Shown here: positions 1 to 9,459 of the stretch, piece after piece
Layout: the number at the start of each line of letters is the position of its first letter
Position numbering within the stretch: the stretch's first letter is position 1
Assembly: GCA_946479255.1 (NCBI GenBank)
Contig: CAMLFK010000151.1
Location: forward strand, 1-11,557
DNA: 11,557 bases
Direction: 5' to 3'
From: an uncultured Oxalobacteraceae bacterium
Lineage (GTDB): Bacteria; Pseudomonadota; Gammaproteobacteria; Burkholderiales; Burkholderiaceae
Made by a program: the position numbers and the translations under genes
Notes under the pieces: model-generated
Told to the model about the DNA's origin: nothing
What the model saw: only the letters and a program-made list of their open reading frames with translations
Databases searched by the model: none

Positions 1-832
1 GAATCACATTGCGGCTGTTCGGGAATACCTGCACCATGCCGACCGTGCCGCGCCCATACGGCGGATAGCGGTTCGCAATGTTCACTACCTCCTGCATGAT
101 GCGCGTGGCGACCTGCAGCGCGTCCTTGCGCAGTCCCATGGGAGTAGGTCCCGCATGGGCCTCCATGCCGCTGACCACGCAGTCGTACCATGAGAGGCCC
201 ATCACCGCGGGCACCACCCCGATCACCTTGTCGGCGTCTTCCAGCACCGGTCCTTGTTCGATATGCGTCTCGAAATAGGCGCCGATTGGATGCTGGCCCG
301 GCACCTGCTCGCCCATGTAGCCGATGCGCGCGAGCTCGTCGCGTACGCTCTTGCCCTCGGTATCCTTGGCGGCGTACGCGGTCTCCAGGCTGAAGGCACC
401 GCAGAACACGCCCGAGCCCATCATCACCGGTACGAAGCGCGAGCCTTCCTCGTTGGTCCAGAAGGCGACCTCGATCGGCGCCTCGGTCTGGATGCCGTGG
501 TCGTTCAGCGTGCGCACCACTTCAAGGCCGGACAGCACGCCATAGTTGCCGTCGAATTTTCCGCCGGTGGGCTGGGTGTCGATATGGCTGCCGGTCATGA
601 CCGGAGGCAGGCTGGGGTCCGTGCCTTCGCGCCGCATGAACACATTGCCGATCTGGTCGACCGTGACCGACATGCCGGCCTCCCTGGCCCAGCCGACCAC
701 CAGGTCGCGGCCCTGCTTGTCCAGGTCAGTGAGCGCCAGCCGTTTGACGCCGCCCTTGGGAGTGGCGCCGATCTTCGCCAGCTCCATCAGGCAATCCCAC
801 AGGCGCTGCCCATCGATTCGCAAGCCGTCCAT
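1..832 (-). CDS. M20-family Zn-dependent N-carbamoyl amidohydrolase (probable beta-ureidopropionase), 3' end outside window
   Basis: Likely removes the carbamoyl group from N-carbamoyl-beta-alanine or N-carbamoyl-3-aminoisobutyrate, releasing CO2 and ammonia: the third step of reductive pyrimidine breakdown, in the cytoplasm. Seen: 277 codons from ATG 830-832, running off the left edge. The family is usually about 410-425 aa, so the C-terminal third, including the last metal-binding His, is missing. The binuclear metal site is visible: H83 in GSHIDT, D94 in FDGNYG, the E128-E129 pair in TNEEG and H190 in HIEQGPVLE. The dimerisation (lid) domain begins around residue 212 and contains MEAHAGPTPM at 223-232. 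The start is supported by GGAG at 838-841, 5 bases upstream. It follows the dihydropyrimidinase stop by 30 bases, as last visible gene of the operon. The same family includes allantoate amidohydrolase, ureidoglycine hydrolase and L-N-carbamoylase, so substrate is assigned from context. Confidence 0.9.
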   Translation of the reverse strand, partial: MDGLRIDGQRLWDCLMELAKIGATPKGGVKRLALTDLDKQGRDLVVGWAREAGMSVTVDQIGNVFMRREGTDPSLPPVMTGSHIDTQPTGGKFDGNYGVLSGLEVVRTLNDHGIQTEAPIEVAFWTNEEGSRFVPVMMGSGVFCGAFSLETAYAAKDTEGKSVRDELARIGYMGEQVPGQHPIGAYFETHIEQGPVLEDADKVIGVVPAVMGLSWYDCVVSGMEAHAGPTPMGLRKDALQVATRIMQEVVNIANRYPPYGRGTVGMVQVFPNSRNVI

Positions 833-862
833 ATCCGCTCCGATTGTTCGTAAAACTGTTTG

Positions 863-2257
<1,395 letters not shown>

Positions 2258-2275
2258 CTACTCCTGCAAATCACG

Positions 2276-3748
2276 TTAAAGAGGTGCCGCCGGCCGCATG
2301 AGGGGCACGGTTTTGCCCTTCATGAGTACCCCATAAAACAGCGCGGAAATCGCGATACCGACAAACCACGCATACGTGTAGATCGTCTTGAAGCCCTCGC
2401 CTACGTCGCCGAAAGAAGCCGGGAAGGCTGCGTTCAGAAAGCCCGGAATATTCGGCAGCACGCCGGCCACGAAGGCGATCACCGCGGCCATGTTCCAGCC
2501 GCTTCCATACGAATACACGCCGTCGGCACGGTACAGGGCGGCTACATCGAGCTCGGTTTTACGGATGAAGTAGTAATCGATGATCATGATCCCGGCGATG
2601 GGGCCGAGCAGCGCCGAGTAGCCGATCAGCCAGGTGAAGATATAGCCCTGGGTCGATTCGAGTATTTTCCACGGCATCATGACGAGCGCGATGCCGGCGG
2701 TGATGTAGCCGCCGGTGCGGTACGACACGAGCTTGGGCGCCAGCGACGAGAAATCGTACGCGGGCCCGACCAGGTTGGCCGCCAGGTTGACACTGACCGT
2801 ATCGATCAGCAGAACAATCAGCGCAATCAGCACGGCGGCGCCGGTCATGCGGCTGGCCAGATCAACCGGGTCCCAGATCGCTTTGCCATACAGGACGATG
2901 GTGGCGGAGGTGACGATCACCGCCAGCGCCGCCAGCAGGCCCATCGGCACCGGCAGGCCGACCGTCTGGCCGACGATCTGATCGCGCTGGGTCTTGGCGA
3001 AGCGGGTGAAGTCGGGGATGTTGAGCGCCAGCGTGGCCCAGAAACCGACCATGGCGGTGAGCGATGGCCAGAAGGCGGACCAGAACTGCCCTGCCTTCTT
3101 GCCGCCTTCGACGAACTGCGAGGGCTGGTCGAGCAGCGGGCCGAAGCCGCCGGCTTTGTTGTAGACCCAGCCGAGCAGTACGAAGCAGATCACGATCTTT
3201 AAAGGCGCGGTCCAGGTTTCGAGCTTGCGGATCGATTCCATGCCGTGCACGATGTACCAGAACTGAATGGCCCAGAAAGCCAGGAAGCAGGCCAGCTGCG
3301 CGCCGTTGATGCCAAGCCCGCCAATCTTGTCGCCGCCGATTTCGCTACCCGTCAGGACGCCCAGCAGCGTGTAGATCATGCTGCCGCCGAACCAGGTCTG
3401 GATGCCGTACCAGCCGCAGGCCACAATCGCCCGCATCAGCGCCGGGATACGCGCGCCGGTGGTGCCGAACGACGCCCGCGCCAGCACGGCGTAGGGAATT
3501 CCGTATTTGGTGCCGGCGTGGCCGATCAGGAGCATCGGCAGCAGCACGATGGCGTTGGCCAGGAAGACCGTGAGCACGGCCTGGTAGGCCGACATGCCGC
3601 CTTCGATCAGGCTGGCCGACAGGGTGTAGGCCGGGATGCACATCACCATGCCGATCCACAGCGCGGCGAAGTGGTACCAGAGCCAGGTGCGCTGCGCCTC
3701 GGTGGTGGGGGCCAGGTCGGCGTTGTACAACTGAGTGTCTGTCGTCAC
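2276..3748 (-). CDS. NCS1-family nucleobase/hydantoin/allantoin-type cation symporter
   Basis: Inner-membrane carrier of the nucleobase:cation symporter-1 family, expected to import uracil, thymine, a dihydropyrimidine or a hydantoin. Seen: 490 aa with about twelve hydrophobic segments and the typical N-terminal stretch ending in WLWYHFAALWIGM. Positions match the Mhp1 substrate site: GWYGIQ (W113 and Q117), a Trp in GFWATLALNIPDF (W237), and the Asn-rich SVNLAANLVGPAYDF segment in TM8 (N321 is the likely Mhp1 Asn318 equivalent). I chose GTG 3746-3748 because AGGGAG at 3758-3763 lies 9 bases upstream. A longer TTG start at 3790 would overlap preA and add an Arg/Pro-rich tail without a ribosome site. 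The gene lies between preA and dihydropyrimidinase, 19 and 21 bases away. The exact substrate cannot be read from sequence. Confidence 0.92.
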   Translation of the reverse strand: MTTDTQLYNADLAPTTEAQRTWLWYHFAALWIGMVMCIPAYTLSASLIEGGMSAYQAVLTVFLANAIVLLPMLLIGHAGTKYGIPYAVLARASFGTTGARIPALMRAIVACGWYGIQTWFGGSMIYTLLGVLTGSEIGGDKIGGLGINGAQLACFLAFWAIQFWYIVHGMESIRKLETWTAPLKIVICFVLLGWVYNKAGGFGPLLDQPSQFVEGGKKAGQFWSAFWPSLTAMVGFWATLALNIPDFTRFAKTQRDQIVGQTVGLPVPMGLLAALAVIVTSATIVLYGKAIWDPVDLASRMTGAAVLIALIVLLIDTVSVNLAANLVGPAYDFSSLAPKLVSYRTGGYITAGIALVMMPWKILESTQGYIFTWLIGYSALLGPIAGIMIIDYYFIRKTELDVAALYRADGVYSYGSGWNMAAVIAFVAGVLPNIPGFLNAAFPASFGDVGEGFKTIYTYAWFVGIAISALFYGVLMKGKTVPLMRPAAPL

Positions 3749-3757
3749 GGTGCTGTT

Positions 3758-3763
3758 CTCCCT
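3758..3763 (-). promoter_or_regulatory. Shine-Dalgarno that decides the NCS1 transporter start
   Basis: On the minus strand AGGGAG lies 9 bases upstream of GTG 3746-3748 and inside the longer TTG-started reading of the same frame. It supports the shorter 490-residue protein. Confidence 0.6.
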
Positions 3764-3767
3764 TCGG

Positions 3768-5066
3768 TCAGGTTGGGGTGGCCGTCGCAAGCTCCGGCAG
3801 TTCCGCGCGCGGATTGCGCGGGTCCTGCGTCCAGTTCATGTACGGCTTGCCGGTCGGCTGCGGCACCATGGTGATGCAGGCCTCCACCGGACAGGTAATC
3901 TCGCATAGATTACACCCAACGCACTCCGACTTGATGACTTCATAGGTACGCGCGCCAGCGGCGTCGATCAACTGGGCGATCGACTGGTGCGAGGTATCCT
4001 CGCAGGCGATGTAGCACTTGCCGCACTTGATACACTTGTCCTGGTCGATCTCGGCGATCACCTGGTGGTTCATGTCCAGGTATTTCCAGTCGGTGGTGTT
4101 AGGCACCGCCTTGCCGGAGAACTCGGCGATGGTCCTGTAGCCCTTCTCGTCCATCCAGCGCGACAGGCCGTCCTTCATCTCTTCGACGATCCTGAAACCA
4201 TGCAGCATGGCGGCGGTGCAGACCTGTACCGATCCGGCGCCGAGCGCGATGAATTCGGCCGCGTCGCGCCAGTTGCCGATGCCGCCGATGCCGGAAATCG
4301 GCAAGCCATGGGTTTCTGGATCGCGCGCGATCTCGGCCACCATATTGAGTGCGATCGGCTTGACGGCCGAACCGCAGTAGCCGCCATGCGTGCTGGCGTT
4401 GCCGACTGCTGGGAAGGCCACCATGCGGTCCAGGTCCAGGTGGGTGATCGAGTTGATGGTGTTGATCAGCGAAACCGCATCCGCCCCACCCGCCTTGGCG
4501 GCGCGTGCCGGCTTGCGCACGTCAGTGATGTTGGGCGTGAGCTTGACGATCACAGGGAGTTTGGAGTGCTTCTTGCACCAGCTGGTGACCATCTCCACGT
4601 ACTCGGGCACTTGCCCTACCGCCGAGCCCATGCCGCGCTCGGGCATGCCATGCGGGCAGCCGAAATTGAGTTCGATGCCGTCGGCGCCGGTCGCTTCCAC
4701 CTTGGGCAGCATCTCGGCCCACAGGGCTTCTTCGCACGGCAGCATCAGGGAGACGATGATGGCGCGGTCCGGCCAATCGCGTTTCACCTGGGTGATCTCG
4801 GCCAGGTTGATCTCCAGGCTGCGGTCGGTGATCAGCTCGATGTTATTAAAGCCCAGGACCTCGCGGTTCTTGCCGTAGTGCGCCGAGTAGCGTGAGGACA
4901 CGTTCACCGCCGGCGGATCTTCGCCCAGCGTCTTCCACACCACGCCGCCCCAGCCGGCCTGGAAGGCGCGCACCACGTTGTAAGCCTTGTCGGTCGGCGG
5001 CGCGGAGGCCAGCCAAAATGGATTGGGCGACTTGATGCCACAGAATTCAATGGAGAGATCGGCCAT
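3768..5066 (-). CDS. preA: NAD-dependent dihydropyrimidine dehydrogenase, catalytic subunit PreA
   Basis: FMN- and iron-sulfur-containing subunit that reduces uracil and thymine to their 5,6-dihydro forms, with electrons supplied through PreT. Seen: 432 aa. Residues 1 to about 310 form a dihydroorotate-dehydrogenase-like TIM barrel. The active-site loop NFGCPHGMPERGMG carries the catalytic Cys as C137 and FMN-contact N134; N75 in GFNNIEL and N202-T203 match other FMN/substrate contacts of mammalian DPD. The C-terminal 90 residues hold two 4Fe-4S motifs: C345, C348, C351, C355 and C382, C385, C388, C392. The domain order equals the C-terminal half of mammalian DPD. ATG 5064-5066 lies one base after the preT stop, with GGGAG about 7 bases upstream inside preT, so translation is probably coupled. 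An in-frame ATG at 5126 would add 20 unrelated residues inside preT and was rejected. Confidence 0.96.
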   Translation of the reverse strand: MADLSIEFCGIKSPNPFWLASAPPTDKAYNVVRAFQAGWGGVVWKTLGEDPPAVNVSSRYSAHYGKNREVLGFNNIELITDRSLEINLAEITQVKRDWPDRAIIVSLMLPCEEALWAEMLPKVEATGADGIELNFGCPHGMPERGMGSAVGQVPEYVEMVTSWCKKHSKLPVIVKLTPNITDVRKPARAAKAGGADAVSLINTINSITHLDLDRMVAFPAVGNASTHGGYCGSAVKPIALNMVAEIARDPETHGLPISGIGGIGNWRDAAEFIALGAGSVQVCTAAMLHGFRIVEEMKDGLSRWMDEKGYRTIAEFSGKAVPNTTDWKYLDMNHQVIAEIDQDKCIKCGKCYIACEDTSHQSIAQLIDAAGARTYEVIKSECVGCNLCEITCPVEACITMVPQPTGKPYMNWTQDPRNPRAELPELATATPT

Positions 5067-5067
5067 G

Positions 5068-6432
5068 TCAGGCTCCCGCGGTGGTGTGCAAATCGTAATT
5101 AATCGCGTGCGCGGCCAGCTTGCCATGCTGGACCGCCTGCACCGTCAGGTCCTGTCCCGGCGCTACGCAGTCGCCGCCCGCATACACACCCGGCACCGCG
5201 GTGCGAAAGCTCGCGTCGACGTGGATCTTGTCGCCCTCGAAGCGCAGCTGCCGGGCCATCTCGTCGGACAGGCCGGACGCCTCCAGCGCCTGGCCGATGG
5301 CCTTGAACACGGCATCGGCGGCGATCTCGATGAAGGCACCGGTGCCAATCAGTTTGCCGTCCACGAGGCGGCTCTCTTCGAAACGCATGCCGCACACGGC
5401 GCCCTGCTCGTCGTGAAGGACTTCGAGCGGCGCCGCCCAGGTGCGGATGCGCACCTGGTTGAGCCTTGCAATATCCTGTTCATGGTGCGTCGCGCTCATC
5501 GACTCCGCACCACGGCGGTACACCAGGGTCACGTCGTCGGCGCCAAGGCGCTTCAACTGCACCGCCATGTCGATCGCGGTGTTACCGGCGCCGATCACGA
5601 TGGCCCGGCGCGGCACCGGCAGCGCCGCCAGGTCGGCCGACTGGCGCAGGGTGGCGATGTAGTCGACCGCCGCCATCAGGCCCGGCGCCTGTTCGCCGGT
5701 CAGGCCGAGCTGGCGGCTGGCGTTCAAGCCGATGCCCAGGAAAACCGCATCGTATTGTGCATGCAGGTCTTCCAGGTGGAGGTTCTCGCCAAGGCGGAAA
5801 CCGTGGCGGATCTCGATGCCGCCGATTGACAGCAGAAAGTCCACCTCGCGCTGGGCGAAGTCGCCGGTCAGCTTGTATTTGGCGATGCCGTATTCATTCA
5901 GGCCGCCGGCCTTTTCGCGCGCTTCGAAGACCACCACGTCGTGGCCTAGCATGGCCAGGCGGTGTGCACACGATAGTCCGGCCGGGCCGGCGCCGACCAC
6001 GGCGATCACCTTGCCGCTTGATGCGGCGCGCTGGAAGGGATGGGTGTTGAAGGTGGTGTTATCCAGCGCATAGCGCTGCAGCAGGCCGATCTTGACGGGC
6101 TGCCCTTCCTCGTCGTGATTGCGCACGCAGGCGTCTTCGCACAGGATCTCGGTCGGACAGACGCGCGCGCAGGCGCCGCCGAAGATGTTCTGTTTGAGGA
6201 TATTGGTGGCGGCGCCGGTGACGTTTTTATCGTGGATGTTGCGGATGAAGCTGGCCACGTCGATGTCGGACGGGCAGATGCGGGTACAGGGCGCGTCGTA
6301 ACAGTACAGGCAGCGTGCGCTTTCAATGGCGGCCTGGCGCGCTGTCAGGGGTGGTGCAAGGTCGGTGAACTGCTCGGCCAATTCCTTGTGGGAGGCGACC
6401 GTGTGGGGCAAGTGCTTGAGAGATTCGATCAT
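5068..6432 (-). CDS. preT: NAD(P)-dependent dihydropyrimidine dehydrogenase, electron-input subunit PreT
   Basis: FAD- and Fe-S-containing subunit that takes electrons from NAD(P)H and passes them to PreA; equals the N-terminal half of mammalian DPD and resembles the small subunit of glutamate synthase. Seen: 454 aa. The N-terminal Fe-S domain has C41, C44, C49, C53 and C92, C98, C102. Q119 in GLLQR sits where DPD uses the unusual Gln156 cluster ligand. The FAD-binding VVGAGPAGLSCA is at 145-156 and the NAD(P)-binding VIGAGNTAIDMA at 279-290, followed by VYRRG. GVYAGGDC (415-422) is the conserved C-terminal flavin-contact segment. ATG 6430-6432 is preceded by AGGGA about 8 bases upstream. The gap to mmsA is 46 bases, the longest in the operon. 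The stop is one base from the preA start. Confidence 0.95.
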   Translation of the reverse strand: MIESLKHLPHTVASHKELAEQFTDLAPPLTARQAAIESARCLYCYDAPCTRICPSDIDVASFIRNIHDKNVTGAATNILKQNIFGGACARVCPTEILCEDACVRNHDEEGQPVKIGLLQRYALDNTTFNTHPFQRAASSGKVIAVVGAGPAGLSCAHRLAMLGHDVVVFEAREKAGGLNEYGIAKYKLTGDFAQREVDFLLSIGGIEIRHGFRLGENLHLEDLHAQYDAVFLGIGLNASRQLGLTGEQAPGLMAAVDYIATLRQSADLAALPVPRRAIVIGAGNTAIDMAVQLKRLGADDVTLVYRRGAESMSATHHEQDIARLNQVRIRTWAAPLEVLHDEQGAVCGMRFEESRLVDGKLIGTGAFIEIAADAVFKAIGQALEASGLSDEMARQLRFEGDKIHVDASFRTAVPGVYAGGDCVAPGQDLTVQAVQHGKLAAHAINYDLHTTAGA

Positions 6433-6478
6433 GGTTCATCCCTATTTGTTTTGTTGGTCCCACTACCCCGAGGGGCTG

Positions 6479-7981
6479 CTACTTCATCTGCGGGAATGCA
6501 AATTCCGCGCCAGCGCTGGCGGTGTTCGGCCAGCGCTGCATCACCGCTTTATGGCGCGTATAGAATCGCACCCCTTCCGGTCCATACGCATGATGGTCGC
6601 CGAACAAACTGCGCTTCCATCCGCCGAAGCTGTTGAACGCCATCGGCACCGGCAGCGGCACATTCACGCCCACCATCCCCACCTGAATCTGCCGCACGAA
6701 CTCGCGCGCAGTGCCGCCATCGCGCGTGAAGATCGCGACGCCGTTGCCGTACTCATTTGCGTTGATCAAGTTGACCGCGGTTGCCACGTCCGGCGCGCGC
6801 ACCACACACAGCACCGGTCCAAAAATCTCTTCCTTGTAAATGGTCATGTCGGGCGTGACATGGTCGAACAAAGTGCCGCCCACGAAGAAGCCGCCCTCGC
6901 GTTCCGGCACCTTGCAGTTGCGGCCATCGACCAGCAGCGCCGCGCCCTGGTACACCCCTTCGCCGATCAGCCGCTCTACCCTCTCCTTGGCCTGGGCCGT
7001 CACCAACGGCCCCATTTCGGCATCGGCCGCCATGCCGTCGCGAACCTTGAGCGCGGCCGTACGTCCGGCCAGTGCGCCCACCAGCTTGTCGCCCGCATCG
7101 CCCACCGCCACCACCACCGAAATGGCCATGCAGCGCTCGCCGGCCGACCCGAAGGCCGCGCCCATCAAGGCATCGACCGCCATGTCCATGTCGGCATCCG
7201 GCATGACGACCATATGATTCTTGGCGCCGCCCAAGGCTTGGATGCGCTTGCCCTGCGCGGTGCCGCGGGCATAAATGTATTCGGCAATCGGGGTCGAGCC
7301 CACGAAGCTGATGGCCTGTACCTCGCGATGATCGAGCAGCGCATCGACCGTCACCTTGTCACCCTGGATGACGTTGAACACGCCGTCCGGCAGTCCGGCT
7401 TCCTTGAGCAGATGTGCATGCAGCAGCGACGGCGACGGATCGCGTTCCGACGGCTTGAGCACGAAGGTGTTACCGCAGGCGATCGCCACCGGGAACATCC
7501 ACATCGGCACCATGACAGGAAAGTTAAACGGCGTGATGCCGGCCACCACGCCAAGCGGCTGGCGCATCGACCAGGCGTCGATGCCGCGCGCGATCTGGTC
7601 GGTGAATTCGCCCTTGAGCAGCTGCGGTATGCCGACCGCGAATTCCACCATCTCGATCCCGCGCGCCACCTCCCCCTGCGCATCGCTGAAGGTCTTGCCG
7701 TGCTCACGCGTGAGCATGGCGGCAAAGTCGTCGGTGTGCGCCTGGCACAGCTGCAGGTACTTGAACAGCACCCGCGCCCGGGTCAGGGCCGGGGTGGCGG
7801 ACCATGCCGGAAAGGCCGCCGCGGCAGCCGCCACGGCCGCATCGACGTCCTCCGCCGTTCCCAGCGCCACGCGGGCGCAAGGTGTGCCGACCGCCGGGTT
7901 GAACACGTCGGCATAGCGGCCGCTGTGCGTGTCGACCTTGGCGCCGTTGATGTAGTGGGTGATGGTGTCCAGGTCGCGCAT
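6479..7981 (-). CDS. mmsA: CoA-acylating (methyl)malonate-semialdehyde dehydrogenase
   Basis: Oxidises malonate semialdehyde to acetyl-CoA, or methylmalonate semialdehyde to propionyl-CoA, using NAD+ and CoA with loss of CO2; cytoplasmic. Seen: 500 aa, normal length, aldehyde dehydrogenase fold. Key residues are N153 in PFNFP, K176 in LKPSERDPS, the catalytic C284 in GERCM with R283 just before it (the arginine that helps bind the semialdehyde carboxylate), and E385 in YKEEIFGP. The usual catalytic Glu of hydrolytic aldehyde dehydrogenases (in ELGG) is Ala here (QALGGAKNH), as expected for CoA-dependent members. The start lies two bases after the aminotransferase stop, so the two genes are translationally linked. 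Context makes it the last step after beta-alanine transamination. MmsA also serves valine and inositol breakdown, but no such genes are visible here. Confidence 0.95.
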   Translation of the reverse strand: MRDLDTITHYINGAKVDTHSGRYADVFNPAVGTPCARVALGTAEDVDAAVAAAAAAFPAWSATPALTRARVLFKYLQLCQAHTDDFAAMLTREHGKTFSDAQGEVARGIEMVEFAVGIPQLLKGEFTDQIARGIDAWSMRQPLGVVAGITPFNFPVMVPMWMFPVAIACGNTFVLKPSERDPSPSLLHAHLLKEAGLPDGVFNVIQGDKVTVDALLDHREVQAISFVGSTPIAEYIYARGTAQGKRIQALGGAKNHMVVMPDADMDMAVDALMGAAFGSAGERCMAISVVVAVGDAGDKLVGALAGRTAALKVRDGMAADAEMGPLVTAQAKERVERLIGEGVYQGAALLVDGRNCKVPEREGGFFVGGTLFDHVTPDMTIYKEEIFGPVLCVVRAPDVATAVNLINANEYGNGVAIFTRDGGTAREFVRQIQVGMVGVNVPLPVPMAFNSFGGWKRSLFGDHHAYGPEGVRFYTRHKAVMQRWPNTASAGAEFAFPQMK

Positions 7982-7983
7982 GC

Positions 7984-9300
7984 TTATTCCAAGTTGGTCA
8001 ATATGGTGGACAGTTTGCCGATCAGTTCATCGACGTGCTTTTTCTCGATCACCAGCGGTGGCGACAGCGCGATCGTGTCGCCGGTGGTGCGGATCAGCAC
8101 ACCGTCGTCAAAAGCCTTCTTGAAAGCGCTGAAGGCGCGCGTACCCAGCTTGCCGGGAATGGCTTCGAGCTCGATGCCGGCCACCAGCCCGATATTGCGG
8201 ATGTCGATCACGTGCGGCAGGGCCTTGAGCGAGTGCACCGCGTCGGCCCAGTAGCTTTCCATCGAAGCCGCGTGGGCAAGGATGTCCTGCTCCTTGAACA
8301 CCTCCAGCGTGGCCAGGCCGGCCGCGCAGGCCACCGGATGCCCCGAGTAGGTATAGCCGTGGAACAGCTCGATGCCCGGCGGCGCATCCATGAACACGTC
8401 GTGAATGTGCTTCTTGGTCATCACTGCGCCCATCGGGATGGTGCCGTTGGTGATGCCCTTGGCGCAGCAGAGCATGTCCGGCTCGACGTCGAAATAGTCG
8501 ACCGCCATCGGCGTGGTCAGGCGTCCGAAGCCGGTGATGACTTCGTCGAAGATCAGCAGGATGCCATGCTTGGTGCACAGTTCGCGCAGGCGCTTGAGGT
8601 AGCCCCTGGGCGGTACCAGCACGCCGGTCGACCCGGCCACCGGTTCGACGATCACGGCGGCGATGGTGGAGACGTCGTGCAGCGCGATGATGCGTTCGAG
8701 TTCGTCGGCCAGGTTGGCGCCATGTTCCGGTTCGCCGCGCGAAAACGCGTTCAGGCCCAGATTGTGGGTGTGCGGCAGGTGGTCGACGCCAGGCAGCAGC
8801 GGGCCGAAGGTGCGGCGGTTGCCGGCGATGCCGCCGACCGAGATGCCGCCGAAGCCCACGCCGTGATAGCCGCGCTCGCGGCCGATCAGGCGGGTGCGTT
8901 CGCCCTCGCCGTGCGCGCGGTGGTAGGCCAGCGCGATCTTGAGCGCGGTGTCCACCGCTTCGGAACCGGAGTTGGTGTAGAAGACGTGGTTGAATTTATG
9001 GTTGGTGAATTCCATCAGCTGGTCGGCCAGGTCGAACGCGGCCGGGTGCCCCATCTGGAAGGTGGGCGCAAAATCGAGCTGGCCGACCATTTCGCGCACG
9101 GCGGCGACGATCTTCGGCTGGGCGTGGCCACATGGCACGCACCACAGGCCGGCGGTGCCATCGAGCACCTGGTTGCCGTCCACATCCTTGTAATACATGC
9201 CCTCGGCCGACACCAGCAGGCGCGGGTGGGCTTTGAAATCGCGATTGTTGGTAAATGGCATCCAGAAGGACGTCATCGAGGCAGGCTTGGACTCGTTCAT
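7984..9300 (-). CDS. Omega-amino acid:pyruvate aminotransferase (beta-alanine/3-aminoisobutyrate transaminase)
   Basis: Class III PLP-dependent aminotransferase expected to convert beta-alanine to malonate semialdehyde (and 3-aminoisobutyrate to methylmalonate semialdehyde) with pyruvate as acceptor. Seen: 438 aa, close to the roughly 450 aa of characterised omega-amino acid:pyruvate enzymes. PLP-site residues are GSEA at 112-115, Y145 in GYHG, E219-P220, D252 in [10 protein letters not shown] and the Schiff-base lysine K281 in [16 protein letters not shown] (315-322) contains the phosphate-binding Thr from the partner subunit. R404 in [14 protein letters not shown] is the carboxylate-binding Arg typical of this subfamily. 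ATG 9298-9300 has TGGAGA about 6 bases upstream. It is the first gene of the operon, next to the regulatory region and just ahead of mmsA, which uses its product. Family members also accept GABA and other amines, so substrate rests on context. Confidence 0.92.
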   Translation of the reverse strand: MNESKPASMTSFWMPFTNNRDFKAHPRLLVSAEGMYYKDVDGNQVLDGTAGLWCVPCGHAQPKIVAAVREMVGQLDFAPTFQMGHPAAFDLADQLMEFTNHKFNHVFYTNSGSEAVDTALKIALAYHRAHGEGERTRLIGRERGYHGVGFGGISVGGIAGNRRTFGPLLPGVDHLPHTHNLGLNAFSRGEPEHGANLADELERIIALHDVSTIAAVIVEPVAGSTGVLVPPRGYLKRLRELCTKHGILLIFDEVITGFGRLTTPMAVDYFDVEPDMLCCAKGITNGTIPMGAVMTKKHIHDVFMDAPPGIELFHGYTYSGHPVACAAGLATLEVFKEQDILAHAASMESYWADAVHSLKALPHVIDIRNIGLVAGIELEAIPGKLGTRAFSAFKKAFDDGVLIRTTGDTIALSPPLVIEKKHVDELIGKLSTILTNLE

Positions 9301-9330
9301 TTAGTCTCCAGATTTTTTACAAGCAAAAAA

Positions 9331-9336
9331 ATTATT
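9331..9336 (-). promoter_or_regulatory. Candidate -10 element of the catabolic operon
   Basis: On the minus strand this reads AATAAT, five of six matches to TATAAT. Transcription would start around 9320-9325, giving a short leader of about 20-25 bases that includes the TGGAGA ribosome site of the aminotransferase. No strong -35 lies at the best spacing; TTGCAA (9357-9362) is 20 bases upstream of it, longer than optimal. This is a weak prediction that suits a promoter needing an activator. Confidence 0.3.
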
Positions 9337-9350
9337 TACCAGTTGGCAAA
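9335..9350. promoter_or_regulatory. Candidate RutR-type operator (16-bp near-palindrome)
   Basis: The sequence TTTACCAGTTGGCAAA is symmetric about 9342/9343 with 6 of 7 arm pairs matching. Compared with the E. coli RutR consensus as I recall it, TTGACCA-NN-TGGTCAA, it agrees at 11 of 14 defined positions, including the whole ACCA-NN-TGG core. It lies 34 bases upstream of the aminotransferase start and overlaps the candidate -10 at 9331-9336 by two bases, so a bound repressor would block the operon promoter. The RutR-like gene lies at 10922 on the other side. Binding is inferred. Confidence 0.55.
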
Positions 9351-9402
9351 ATCATGTTGCAATAATAGTCAGCGGTACAACTATGGCACATATACACGAA
9401 CC

Positions 9403-9448
9403 GCAAAACTCGCCAACCGTACAGGTGGCGAAAACAATACAGTTTTGC
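9403..9448. repeat. 8-bp inverted repeat in the MocR leader
   Basis: GCAAAACT at 9403-9410 is perfectly complementary to AGTTTTGC at 9441-9448, with 30 bases between the arms. A separate hairpin (9411-9430) lies directly inside the left arm. The arms could close a larger RNA structure in the 5' leader or serve as two protein-binding half-sites. No T-tract follows, so it is not an intrinsic terminator. Confidence 0.4.
9411..9430 (+). repeat. Short hairpin / imperfect 20-bp palindrome in the MocR leader
   Basis: CGCCA (9411-9415) pairs with TGGCG (9426-9430) and CC (9417-9418) with GG (9424-9425), leaving one bulged A and a five-base GTACA loop. As DNA it is also an imperfect palindrome centred on GTAC (9419-9422). 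It sits about 40-60 bases before the MocR start. It may be an operator for autoregulation or a structured leader; its role is unknown. Confidence 0.4.
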
Positions 9449-9459
9449 AAGGCTTGTTC

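Noticed and set aside
3749..3790. Longer N-terminus of the NCS1 transporter from TTG 3790
   Set aside because: It would overlap preA, contains the Shine-Dalgarno of the GTG start, and adds an Arg/Pro-rich tail atypical of the family.
4614..4624. Apparent loss of the PreA catalytic Cys, because the loop reads SAVGQ where mammalian DPD has LACGQ
   Set aside because: The catalytic Cys671 of DPD lies in the earlier NLSCPHG segment, which is kept here as NFGCPHG with C137, so the active site is intact.
6466..6475. Palindrome CCCCGAGGGG in the 46-base mmsA-preT gap as a terminator or attenuator
   Set aside because: A two-base loop cannot form at full pairing, the remaining three-pair stem is weak, and no T-tract follows in the direction of transcription.
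6326..8254. A 642-codon plus-strand open frame over preT and mmsA
   Set aside because: It is antisense to mmsA, which has all aldehyde dehydrogenase motifs; the His/Arg-rich product has no domain pattern.
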